From Aquila chrysaetos chrysaetos (Eukaryota; Chordata; Aves; Accipitriformes; Accipitridae), in NCBI RefSeq assembly GCF_900496995.4, contig NC_044014.1:14100501-14164500 (forward strand): a stretch of DNA of 64,000 nucleotides, read 5' to 3'. A model generated the notes under the pieces. The model did no database searches, was not told the DNA's origin, and was given only the letters and a program-made list of their open reading frames with translations. Made by a program: the position numbers and the translations under genes. Within the stretch, counting starts at the first letter, position 1; the number at the start of each line of letters is the position of its first letter. Below, in pieces: positions 39,701-45,019 of this stretch.

Positions 39701-42700
39701 GTACACCAGGAAGGCTGCACCAGAAGGTGCTGGGGAGAAAAAAGCACCTTATACTTGGCTGTAGCTGGCATTACCTGTATTGTCAGGGAAGGTTCATCAG
39801 GGTTGTGGTGGTTTGTATGACTCCTTTTCTTCCCTTGTGTCTTACAGACTCTGAATTCAGTGGTCTTGTTGGGCCCCCTGGTCCTGCAGGGCCCCAAGGA
39901 CCTCCAGGGATCCCTGGATCACCAGGCACCTCTCTGGAGGACGTCTCTGCTTACCTACAAAGTAAAGCATTTGTGTTTCTCACAGGTGGCAGGGAGATTC
40001 TGTTTGTAGGTGGTGTGGGGACTGAGTCTGAGATTTAGCTTACCAGGGGCATGACTGCCCACTGAGAACAAGGTCACTTTAAAAAAAAATTCTTGTCAAC
40101 ATGAGCTGTAAAGGGGTGGAATTTGGGGTTGGAGCCTTTAAACTTTCAACATCCTCAGACATGTGTGATGTCCTTGTCCTCCCACTGTTGGAAAATAATT
40201 CTTCCTCTCTCTCAAGGTGTGGGATACTCCCTCTCTGGAGTCCAAGGCCCACCTGGCCCTCCTGGCCCTCCAGGACCACCAGGCTTCTCAGGAACCGGCC
40301 TCCTGTCCTATGCTGACATCACCCACAGTGACGAGTTCAGGAGCGAGCTGATCCAGTACCTGAAGAGTAAGGGGATGCCATCCATCCTCCCTGCACACAC
40401 CCCGAGCCATACTTTGCCTTGTGTAGGCTGCTGGCTCTGCCAGAGCTGAGGCAGTCCTGTAGGAGCCTTCCCTGACTTAGGGCTGCAGCAACACCTTACC
40501 TCTACAGCCAAGTCTACACAGGACTACACTGCACCCCATAGGCTTGTCTCCTCTCAGTCCGACTGCAAGGCAAAAGTCCATGTTGTGAGCCAAAAGGAAC
40601 AGGTGCTGGGCAGTTACAATTGGCCTGTACTGAACAGCGAGTCCCTAGTAAGGTCACCTGCAGAGTTTTGCCATGGGAAAAGCATTTTCTTTGACAAACA
40701 CCTGCCTACAGGGCAATGGATGATGCAGAGGTTGGAGGGCAGCACTGGACCAGCTGTGAAGCAACATTGGTCTGAGCTCTCATGCTGGCAAGTCATCCAG
40801 GGCAGTCTTTCAGAAATATGGGGATCCCCTCACTTTTGGGAGACTGGTCACAGAATGGCTGTTCTGGCAGAGGTGCTGAAACTGGCCTGAGAGGAGCACA
40901 CCCTTCTGCAAAATCATTGGGCATGTTTCCAAGATTGGGCACCCAAAACTGTGGGAGAGATGGAAAGGAAGAGGGTGTCGTGCCATCTGTAGAGATCAAG
41001 GTTGACATACGTGCCTGCTGCCTGAGAAGTGGCACTGGAAGAGGGTTACTGCAGTGATTGGTGGGACAGAATTTCACACTCCAGTCTTCATTCAGGGGGT
41101 AGCACAGGACCTCTGCCAAGCCTGGGGGCCCAGGTACCCTGGTGAAGTCCCCCCTCTTGTATTTTGCAGGTGATGAAGTTCGAAGCTACATCTCAGGGCC
41201 GCCTGGCCCCCCTGGGCCACGGGGACCACCAGGACCCAAAGGAGATAGCGGCTTGGTGGCTGGGTCTATGTCTTCATCTTACCAAGGGTTACGGACTTCC
41301 GAGCGGTTGCATGGAGGATCCCTTGGTGCTGAGGGATCCCATGGAGGTTCACTGGGCACAGGCAGCTCATATGGTAGCTCCGTTAGCAGCATGTCATCTT
41401 ACAGTGCCTCAATAGGCAGTGATGGCTCTTATGATACCTCCATGGGCAGTGATGGGTCTTTCGCTGGGCTGCTGACAGAGGATGAATCACACAGGAGATC
41501 AGCAGGTTCAAGCAGATCCTACAGCAACTCCTTCAGTGGTTCCCTGGATTACAATGAGCTGGCACTCCGTGTGTCGGAGAGCCTACAGAGTGAGTGGAAT
41601 GCCTGCTTGTCCTGACCCTCCCTCTCCCAGCCCACAACTCCTAACCCCCTGTGCCTGGTGTCATGCTGTTCACTTCCCTCACCCTTCCTGCTGCCTGCAG
41701 CTCTCCCTTACACCTTCCTCCCTCAGCATCCAGCCACAGGTCTCCCAGAGCTCCTTTCAAATGACACCTTTAATTCCTCAGGCCAAGGTATTCTCCAGGA
41801 CCTGATGTCGTACACTGCACAGGGACCCGCGGGTCCCCCAGGCCCTCCTGGTCCCCCTGGCATCAGCAGGGTCTTTGCAGCCTATGGCAATGTCACCGAG
41901 GACCTCATGGACTTCTTTAGAAGTAAGTGACATATTGACTTGGTGTTTCTGGCTCATACGTATGAGATCTCTCCAACGTCTTATAGACCTAGTGATCTTT
42001 TCACCTTTGTGTGCTGCAAAAATACAGTCAAGATAGAAAGCTGTAGGCAGATAGTCTTTCCATCCCCTTCTCCCCTTGCTCGGGAGGTGCAGTCTCATCA
42101 TTAGGAAGGACATCTGGTTTTCCCGCTACTTGTAGGAAACTCATCCCAAACCCTGAAGGCCACTGTGCTTGCAATCCCTGTGGCCCATTTTAACATGGCT
42201 GGGCTGGCACATGTAGCGCAACATGAGGCAGCTGCTTGCTCTGGTCTCAAATTCCCCTCCCTGACCATGGGCCAGCTGCAGCCCTGGTGACAGCCAGGAC
42301 ACCCAGAGAGAGTGGCAGAGCAGTGCTGGTGAAATGACATCACAGCCTGCCCCTGGGGCTTTGTTGTGATCAAAACCATTTTTTAAAAACTTGCTTTCAG
42401 TCCATCTAATCCCATCTAACCTAGACAAATGTCCTTCCAGTGTGACTCTGCTTCTCTAAGTGAGCACAGACCTCTTTGCAAGTGGTTTGTCCCACTCATT
42501 CATCCTCTCCTTCATTTCCCTCTCCAGCATATGGTACCATCCAGGGGCCACCCGGTGAAAAGGGGGAGAGGGGTTATCCTGGACCCAAAGGTAAGGCTTA
42601 CCATCCTTTCCCTCTCAAGCCCTGTAACGCCCAGGAAGCAGCTCTGTGTCCACAGAGATAGCTGGCACAGGGCGGCTCAAGGTCACGTCCTCCCCACAGT

Positions 42701-43141
42701 GGAGGTGGCACCTTCAGGATCTCAGCCCAACCATCATCCTAACTCGGTCTTCCTTACCCTGGCCTGTCCCTGTTCATGGGCCAGTCATGCTCAAGAGCAA
42801 ACTTGGTCTTCTCATTCCTTCAGGTGACCCTGGACCAATGGGCCCACCAGGACGCCAGGGGCACAGGGGACCAAAAGGAGAGAAAGGAGAGAAAGGTATG
42901 AACATCTGCCATTCCCAGGAGAGCAGGGTTTGCCTGGCGGGGAGTGAGGGATTCCCCGGATACCAGCCCATCTCTGTGAACTGCTGGAAAACCCACATGG
43001 CCCCATTTTTTGTTTGGTTTGGGTCTTTTTTGTCATTTTTACCCCACATGAACTTTTCAAATAACCTTCTTTTTGATTTGCTTGTCCCCAGGTGAACAAG
43101 TGTATGTTGGCAGAAGAAAAAGAAGAAGTGTTGGGGTTTAA
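6250..43141 (+). CDS. COL17A1: Collagen alpha-1(XVII), complete CDS across 56 coding exons (introns included in span)
   Basis: Type II transmembrane collagen of hemidesmosomes. In the family, the cytoplasmic head binds BP230, plectin and integrin beta4, and the trimeric ectodomain crosses the basement membrane zone. The exons listed separately join to 4551 nt (1516 residues plus stop); human is 1497. Layout: Ser-rich intracellular head 1-450; membrane segment about 451-471; NC16A-like linker 472-547; Gly-X-Y block about 548-792 (COL15-like); then alternating short Gly-X-Y blocks and linkers to about 1500; basic tail with RRKRRS. The start [18 protein letters not shown] and the juxtamembrane [20 protein letters not shown] match the mammalian protein closely as I remember it. 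Every intron interrupts a codon after its first base, and all splice sites used are GT-AG. No frameshift or stop was found. It faces SLK tail to tail. Exon boundaries were set by frame, splice consensus and recalled homology; a transcript would settle them. Confidence 0.96.
7032..7076 (+). CDS. COL17A1: COL17A1 exon 3
   Basis: Residues 19-33, [15 protein letters not shown], the most conserved part of the intracellular head next to the N-terminus. Donor gtaagt. Confidence 0.93.
7876..7974 (+). CDS. COL17A1: COL17A1 exon 4
   Basis: Residues 34-66 of the Ser/Gly-rich head, beginning [13 protein letters not shown] and ending THGSSYVTS; aligns with the mammalian KGGTSNGY...LTHGSSGYINS segment. 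Confidence 0.92.
9929..10063 (+). CDS. COL17A1: COL17A1 exon 5
   Basis: Residues 67-111. A run of Ser (SSSSSGYRQ) is followed by the conserved [19 protein letters not shown]. Acceptor acctatag, donor gtatca. Confidence 0.92.
10422..10469 (+). CDS. COL17A1: COL17A1 exon 6
   Basis: Residues 112-127, [16 protein letters not shown]; equivalent to mammalian GSSSGNSSPEYPRKEF. Confidence 0.92.
11412..11447 (+). CDS. COL17A1: COL17A1 exon 7
   Basis: 36-nt exon, residues 128-139, [12 protein letters not shown], a basic Ser/Arg stretch of the cytoplasmic head. Donor gtaagt. Confidence 0.9.
12697..12734. repeat. (TAA)n microsatellite, about 12 units
   Basis: Perfect trinucleotide array in the intron before exon 8 (11448-13076). 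It reads as polyisoleucine in two frames on opposite strands, which is an artefact. It is likely polymorphic in length. Confidence 0.97.
13077..13124 (+). CDS. COL17A1: COL17A1 exon 8
   Basis: Residues 140-155, [16 protein letters not shown]; closely matches mammalian [16 protein letters not shown]. Confidence 0.93.
13531..13674 (+). CDS. COL17A1: COL17A1 exon 9
   Basis: Residues 156-203, starting [18 protein letters not shown] and including [16 protein letters not shown]. This is one of the best conserved parts of the intracellular domain. Confidence 0.95.
14653..14796 (+). CDS. COL17A1: COL17A1 exon 10
   Basis: Residues 204-251, starting [20 protein letters not shown] with [14 protein letters not shown] after it; same length as exon 9 (144 nt). 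Confidence 0.95.
15545..15616 (+). CDS. COL17A1: COL17A1 exon 11 (first of three similar exons)
   Basis: Residues 252-275, starting [20 protein letters not shown]. Matches exon 12 in length (72 nt) and in the VFGV-NNL...STL pattern. Confidence 0.93.
16652..16723 (+). CDS. COL17A1: COL17A1 exon 12 (second of three similar exons)
   Basis: Residues 276-299, starting [20 protein letters not shown]. Corresponds to the mammalian VFGMQNNLAPS repeat. Confidence 0.92.
17079..17144 (+). CDS. COL17A1: COL17A1 exon 13 (third, divergent copy)
   Basis: Residues 300-321, starting [20 protein letters not shown]; corresponds to mammalian AYGVKKNMPQS. 66 nt. Confidence 0.91.
18060..18139 (+). mobile_element. 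Probable CR1 LINE 3' remnant
   Basis: Intronic segment ending TTTCTATGATTCTAT, which resembles the CR1 3' terminus in plus orientation. Only a short tail is recognisable and the 5' limit is a guess. Confidence 0.45.
18452..18616 (+). CDS. COL17A1: COL17A1 exon 14
   Basis: Residues 322-376. Contains [20 protein letters not shown] followed by [14 protein letters not shown], almost identical to mammals; a charged, highly conserved part of the cytoplasmic plaque domain. Confidence 0.95.
18991..19080 (+). CDS. COL17A1: COL17A1 exon 15
   Basis: Residues 377-406, including [20 protein letters not shown] and DTGLKSDAN; corresponds to mammalian [10 protein letters not shown]...DSGLKAEANG. Confidence 0.94.
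19220..19264 (+). CDS. COL17A1: COL17A1 exon 16
   Basis: Residues 407-421, [15 protein letters not shown]; aligns with mammalian GDLKTVSTKGKTTTA. Donor gtaagt. Confidence 0.91.
19880..20029 (+). CDS. COL17A1: COL17A1 exon 17: transmembrane segment
   Basis: Residues 422-471. A short linker ([16 protein letters not shown]) leads to [13 protein letters not shown] and then a hydrophobic run of about 21 residues ([21 protein letters not shown], split here as [10 protein letters not shown] + [11 protein letters not shown]). There is no N-terminal signal peptide, so the segment acts as a signal anchor with the C-terminus outside. Three Cys sit just before it on the cytoplasmic side. Confidence 0.97.
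20475..20690 (+). CDS. COL17A1: COL17A1 exon 18: NC16A-like juxtamembrane linker
   Basis: Residues 472-543. It begins [20 protein letters not shown], a heptad-like stretch that is nearly identical to the human start of NC16A, then diverges, and ends [15 protein letters not shown]. In humans NC16A is the ectodomain-shedding region and the main bullous pemphigoid epitope; shedding in this protein is inference. Confidence 0.95.
21305..21343 (+). CDS. COL17A1: COL17A1 exon 19: start of the long collagenous block
   Basis: Residues 544-556, [13 protein letters not shown]; regular Gly-X-Y begins at G548. Confidence 0.92.
21477..22042 (-). mobile_element. CR1 LINE fragment, 5'-truncated
   Basis: The low-coordinate end reads AATCATAGAATCATTTAGG, the reverse complement of the CR1 3' tail, so the element points to the minus strand. 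On that strand 21536-21772 translates to a CR1 pol C-terminus: [20 protein letters not shown], then [20 protein letters not shown]. The upstream part resembles the reverse-transcriptase 3' region. It lies in the intron between exons 19 and 20, antisense to COL17A1. It is an inactive fragment. Confidence 0.93.
22332..22358 (+). CDS. COL17A1: COL17A1 exon 20
   Basis: 27-nt exon, residues 557-565, GDMGMQGPR (three Gly-X-Y triplets). Preceded by a long T tract; donor gtgagt. Confidence 0.9.
22839..22865 (+). CDS. COL17A1: COL17A1 exon 21
   Basis: 27-nt exon, residues 566-574, GERGLPGVP. Confidence 0.9.
23351..23413 (+). CDS. COL17A1: COL17A1 exon 22
   Basis: Residues 575-595, starting [20 protein letters not shown]; Gly-X-Y throughout. 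Confidence 0.94.
23588..23692 (+). CDS. COL17A1: COL17A1 exon 23
   Basis: Residues 596-630. [20 protein letters not shown] is followed by [14 protein letters not shown], in which the triplet register slips by one residue at G623-F624. Confidence 0.95.
24197..24259 (+). CDS. COL17A1: COL17A1 exon 24
   Basis: Residues 631-651, starting [19 protein letters not shown]; collagenous. Confidence 0.94.
24919..24954 (+). CDS. COL17A1: COL17A1 exon 25
   Basis: Residues 652-663, [12 protein letters not shown]. Donor gtgagt. Confidence 0.93.
25096..25149 (+). CDS. COL17A1: COL17A1 exon 26
   Basis: Residues 664-681, [18 protein letters not shown]; matches mammalian GPVGLQGLRGEVGLPGVK. 54-nt collagen exon. 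Confidence 0.94.
25545..25580 (+). CDS. COL17A1: COL17A1 exon 27
   Basis: Residues 682-693, [12 protein letters not shown]. Confidence 0.93.
25785..25820 (+). CDS. COL17A1: COL17A1 exon 28
   Basis: Residues 694-705, [12 protein letters not shown]; mammals have GDQGEKGPRGLT. Confidence 0.93.
26238..26300 (+). CDS. COL17A1: COL17A1 exon 29
   Basis: Residues 706-726, starting [20 protein letters not shown]; collagenous. Donor gtaggt. Confidence 0.94.
   Translation: MNKAQEECLVLQESQGLKDL
26655..26690 (+). CDS. COL17A1: COL17A1 exon 30
   Basis: Residues 727-738, [12 protein letters not shown]. Confidence 0.92.
27074..27145 (+). CDS. COL17A1: COL17A1 exon 31
   Basis: Residues 739-762, starting [20 protein letters not shown]; matches mammalian [20 protein letters not shown]. 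Confidence 0.94.
27508..27534 (+). CDS. COL17A1: COL17A1 exon 32
   Basis: 27-nt exon, residues 763-771, GLTGPQGPP. Confidence 0.92.
28233..28268 (+). CDS. COL17A1: COL17A1 exon 33
   Basis: Residues 772-783, [12 protein letters not shown]. Confidence 0.92.
28801..28836 (+). CDS. COL17A1: COL17A1 exon 34: end of the long collagenous block
   Basis: Residues 784-795, [12 protein letters not shown]. Gly-X-Y ends here, giving a block of about 245 residues (548-792); human COL15 is 242. Confidence 0.93.
29064..29144 (+). CDS. COL17A1: COL17A1 exon 35
   Basis: Residues 796-822. A short linker EGSSTIAL precedes [19 protein letters not shown]; the mammalian linker is EGSSMLTV. Confidence 0.94.
30138..30173 (+). 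CDS. COL17A1: COL17A1 exon 36
   Basis: Residues 823-834, [12 protein letters not shown]; mammals have GPAGPAGLPGHQ. Confidence 0.93.
30854..30934 (+). CDS. COL17A1: COL17A1 exon 37: extra linker exon with a weak acceptor
   Basis: Residues 835-861: [12 protein letters not shown] followed by the non-collagenous [15 protein letters not shown]. It keeps the 1-1 phase and is a multiple of three. The acceptor is ttttttttcctgaaaaag, with five purines between the T tract and the splice site. I do not recall a counterpart in the human protein. Confidence 0.82.
32163..32216 (+). CDS. COL17A1: COL17A1 exon 38
   Basis: Residues 862-879, [18 protein letters not shown]; the linker LADLQ resembles mammalian EVLNLQ. 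Confidence 0.9.
32336..32377 (+). CDS. COL17A1: COL17A1 exon 39
   Basis: Residues 880-893, [14 protein letters not shown]. Separated from exon 38 by a 119-bp intron. Confidence 0.92.
33189..33251 (+). CDS. COL17A1: COL17A1 exon 40
   Basis: Residues 894-914, starting [20 protein letters not shown]; matches mammalian [18 protein letters not shown]. Confidence 0.94.
33409..33468 (+). CDS. COL17A1: COL17A1 exon 41
   Basis: Residues 915-934, [20 protein letters not shown]; nearly identical to mammals (ETFLSGPPG...). Confidence 0.95.
33992..34018 (+). CDS. COL17A1: COL17A1 exon 42
   Basis: 27-nt exon, residues 935-943, GERGPRGFT. Donor gtaagg. Confidence 0.9.
34106..34147 (+). CDS. COL17A1: COL17A1 exon 43 with two possible donors
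   Basis: Residues 944-957, [14 protein letters not shown], using the donor gtcagt at 34148. An internal gtgagc at 34115 would cut it to 9 nt, also in frame. The longer form is chosen because mammals have GEQGLPGFSTS at this place. Confidence 0.8.
34304..34369 (+). CDS. COL17A1: COL17A1 exon 44
   Basis: Residues 958-979: linker GDRVTMQ, then [15 protein letters not shown]. Donor gtgaag is weak. Confidence 0.92.
34731..34778 (+). CDS. COL17A1: COL17A1 exon 45
   Basis: Residues 980-995, [16 protein letters not shown]; mammals have GDPGVPGALGIPSGPS. Confidence 0.93.
35825..35938 (+). CDS. COL17A1: COL17A1 exon 46
   Basis: Residues 996-1033: GGSRQIQ, four GPP triplets, then the linker [15 protein letters not shown] (mammals: SGQEIQQYISEYMQ). 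Donor gtgagt. Confidence 0.95.
36212..36349 (+). CDS. COL17A1: COL17A1 exon 47
   Basis: Residues 1034-1079: [12 protein letters not shown], three GPP triplets, then [17 protein letters not shown] (mammals: FDYSELASHVVSYLR). Confidence 0.95.
36942..37025 (+). CDS. COL17A1: COL17A1 exon 48
   Basis: Residues 1080-1107, wholly non-collagenous: [20 protein letters not shown] then QELLDMLQ; equivalent to the mammalian [22 protein letters not shown]. Confidence 0.91.
38039..38167 (+). CDS. COL17A1: COL17A1 exon 49
   Basis: Residues 1108-1150: [20 protein letters not shown], then [18 protein letters not shown]. Confidence 0.95.
39204..39293 (+). CDS. COL17A1: COL17A1 exon 50
   Basis: Residues 1151-1180: [19 protein letters not shown] followed by [11 protein letters not shown]; mammals have [30 protein letters not shown]. 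Confidence 0.95.
39848..39961 (+). CDS. COL17A1: COL17A1 exon 51
   Basis: Residues 1181-1218: [27 protein letters not shown], then [11 protein letters not shown]. Confidence 0.95.
40217..40366 (+). CDS. COL17A1: COL17A1 exon 52
   Basis: Residues 1219-1268: [10 protein letters not shown], four GPP triplets, then [18 protein letters not shown] (mammals: SDSFRSELISYLT). The acceptor is ctctctctcaag. Confidence 0.95.
41170..41589 (+). CDS. COL17A1: COL17A1 exon 53: largest exon, Ser/Gly-rich linker
   Basis: 420 nt, residues 1269-1408. [20 protein letters not shown] leads to a long Ser/Gly-rich stretch with imperfect repeats ([38 protein letters not shown]), then closes with [14 protein letters not shown]. 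Mammals also have a large Ser/Gly-rich exon ending DYNELAVRVSESMQ, but the repeat region does not align in detail. Confidence 0.95.
41782..41922 (+). CDS. COL17A1: COL17A1 exon 54
   Basis: Residues 1409-1455: [14 protein letters not shown], four Gly-X-Y triplets, then [21 protein letters not shown]1445-V-T is an N-glycosylation sequon that is conserved in mammals (SNVTADL). Confidence 0.95.
42528..42590 (+). CDS. COL17A1: COL17A1 exon 55
   Basis: Residues 1456-1476, starting [20 protein letters not shown]; mammals have [20 protein letters not shown]. Confidence 0.95.
42824..42895 (+). CDS. COL17A1: COL17A1 exon 56: last collagenous exon
   Basis: Residues 1477-1500: [20 protein letters not shown] then KGEK; matches mammalian [20 protein letters not shown]. 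Confidence 0.95.
43092..43141 (+). CDS. COL17A1: COL17A1 exon 57: C-terminus and stop
   Basis: Residues 1501-1516, [16 protein letters not shown], then TAA at 43139-43141. Mammals end GDQVYAGRRRRRSIAVKP, so the tail here is two residues shorter. The exon continues into the 3' UTR. Confidence 0.95.
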
Positions 43142-44300
43142 GGAACGAGGCAGCTCAGTTCTGCACTGGGCAGCATTCCCAGCGGCCTATAGAGAATTAG
43201 CCTGAATCTTCACTGCCTTAATGCTAAAACGTCCTTGCCAATCAGCTAACCACTTAGAGTTGATAGTTCAGTGTCGCCACTGAGATTTGAATGGCTGTTT
43301 TACGTGTCCAGCGTGGTCCTAATGTGGGTATTTGCTCCTGTTGCTGATGTTTGGCTTAGCACCCTTGAGTTCCCAGGCATATATGTCTTTGGGCTGACAA
43401 GGGCTTCCTGTCTCACCCAGTCCAGCCTTCTTGCATTGCTCCCAGCTATGTAGAAACCTTTTTTTTTTTTTAACAACTAGCCAACTACCTAGCAAAAAGA
43501 AAAAAAGAAACCACTCCCTCCCCCACCAAATGCATGATTTTTCAGAGATCGGATTCAGCCCACAGGACAAAAGGCCCCGTAAGAAACCCTGGGATTAAGC
43601 TTGCTAACTGCACTGGGATTTCCTCTCCACAAGCTCTGCTGTGCCGGTCCTAAGCAGGAGGACCTGTTGAAGCAGGTGCTGGTGGTACTGAGTAGGGGGC
43701 TGTGGCTCGAGGGTCTCTGGGAGGGGGCACGCTGCACTGAGGTACCCCAAACAGTGACCCGCATGGGACGCTGAGCCCAGCCCTGCCAATGCCCAGCTGC
43801 TGCAGCATAGCAGGTGATATGGGGAGAAATAGCTGGGCTTTGCCTTCCCCACCCAGCTGCGTGGCGGTGCTGATGTCTGCCTGATAGTCCCCACTGTAGA
43901 GCTTTCAGACCCCTGGGGTCAGCACCCATTATCACCCCGGCCCGTGACTTGCTTTGGAAAGCGATGCCCTCCCAGCTCGGCAGTTTTGTGATGCTCGAGT
44001 GCGCCACGTGCATTAACCCCACTCCCGAGCCCAGCTCCTTGGACAAACTGTTACCGGAGGGGCTCAGACAGCGACAGGGTACAGCGCGTGCAAGTACTTG
44101 GCAGGGAGCGCAGGTCAGCACGTGCTTTGCAATGCCTGGTTATACCAGCACAGCGAGACGTGACATGCACAGGGACCAAACCGAAGCACTTTTAAACGTA
44201 ATTTGTTATTTTTGTATTTTTTTCTGTTTTTTAAACATTGGGAAAAATAATTTTTAATGTAAACAGCCCAATTAAAGTGTGTTTTTCACCCCAAACTTGT
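43142..44300 (+). other. COL17A1: COL17A1 3' UTR (proximal end)
   Basis: Non-coding continuation of exon 57 up to about 20 nt past the ATTAAA signal at 44271. It is GC-richer between 43.6 and 44.1 kb, where a 188-codon antisense frame is open by chance. The end is inferred. Confidence 0.6.
44271..44276 (+). terminator. Candidate COL17A1 polyadenylation signal (proximal)
   Basis: ATTAAA in an A/T-rich context, followed within 80 bases by G/T-rich sequence (cttgtggttttggtggctgttttg). Confidence 0.55.
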
Positions 44301-44991
44301 CTGATCAGTGTTACACTGGGCAGTCAGTACCAGCTTCGCTGTGACCATGGGCAGACACACCTTGTGGTTTTGGTGGCTGTTTTGTTTCTCGCCACTGGTA
44401 TGTGACCTGAGCAGATGCCAAGCTGCTTCTCAGATGCCAGCAGTTTCCAGTCACATTAACAAGAGCCTCTGCATATTGTCCCAGGATGCCACAGCCATCA
44501 TCTTCTTCCTTGCAGTGAGGCAGTACTCACAGAGTTTAAGCATTTTAGTGTTGGGGGGTAGGGGGAAGCCTCGTGGCTGGGTGATGGCTGAGCTGCAAGG
44601 CACTGCCTGGCAGAGGCCGGTGTTTCAGTGCAGGAGTGCAGGGGGGGCAGCCGGCAGCCCCTCGCACAGTGCCTGGTCACCGCGTGTGTGACACCACATC
44701 AGCTTTATGGTGTTCCTGGGGCCACGTGCACACGTGCACACAAACCCTGAAGCGCTACTTTAGTTCCAGGTATTGGCCAAAGCAGGTCAGTGGCTCATTT
44801 TTGTAGCAAGACGACTTGCTTGAATTGCTTGGTTTCAGTCCAGGTTTAAACACCCATTGTCCATTTTTATTTCCAGTGTTAGCGATGTCAAGTTTTGGTG
44901 TTCTTCCCACATTATTGCTTAGGAGACTTTAGAGCAAAGGGCTGTGTGACCCGGGTCAGCTTTCAGCGCACAGCACCTTCCAGTGTTTGCC

Positions 44992-44997
44992 AATAAA
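44992..44997 (+). terminator. Candidate COL17A1 polyadenylation signal (distal)
   Basis: AATAAA preceded by CAGTGTTTGCC and followed by a T/G-rich stretch (ccttctgggtgatt). It would extend the 3' UTR to about 1.9 kb. I cannot decide between this and the proximal signal. Confidence 0.45.
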
Positions 44998-45019
44998 GCC
45001 TGCGTCCTTCTGGGTGATT

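Noticed and set aside
43555-44121. 188-codon open frame on the minus strand, the longest in the window
   Set aside because: It is antisense to the GC-rich COL17A1 3' UTR, shows low-complexity Ser/Arg/Trp composition and no recognisable domain; stop-poor frames are expected in GC-rich sequence.
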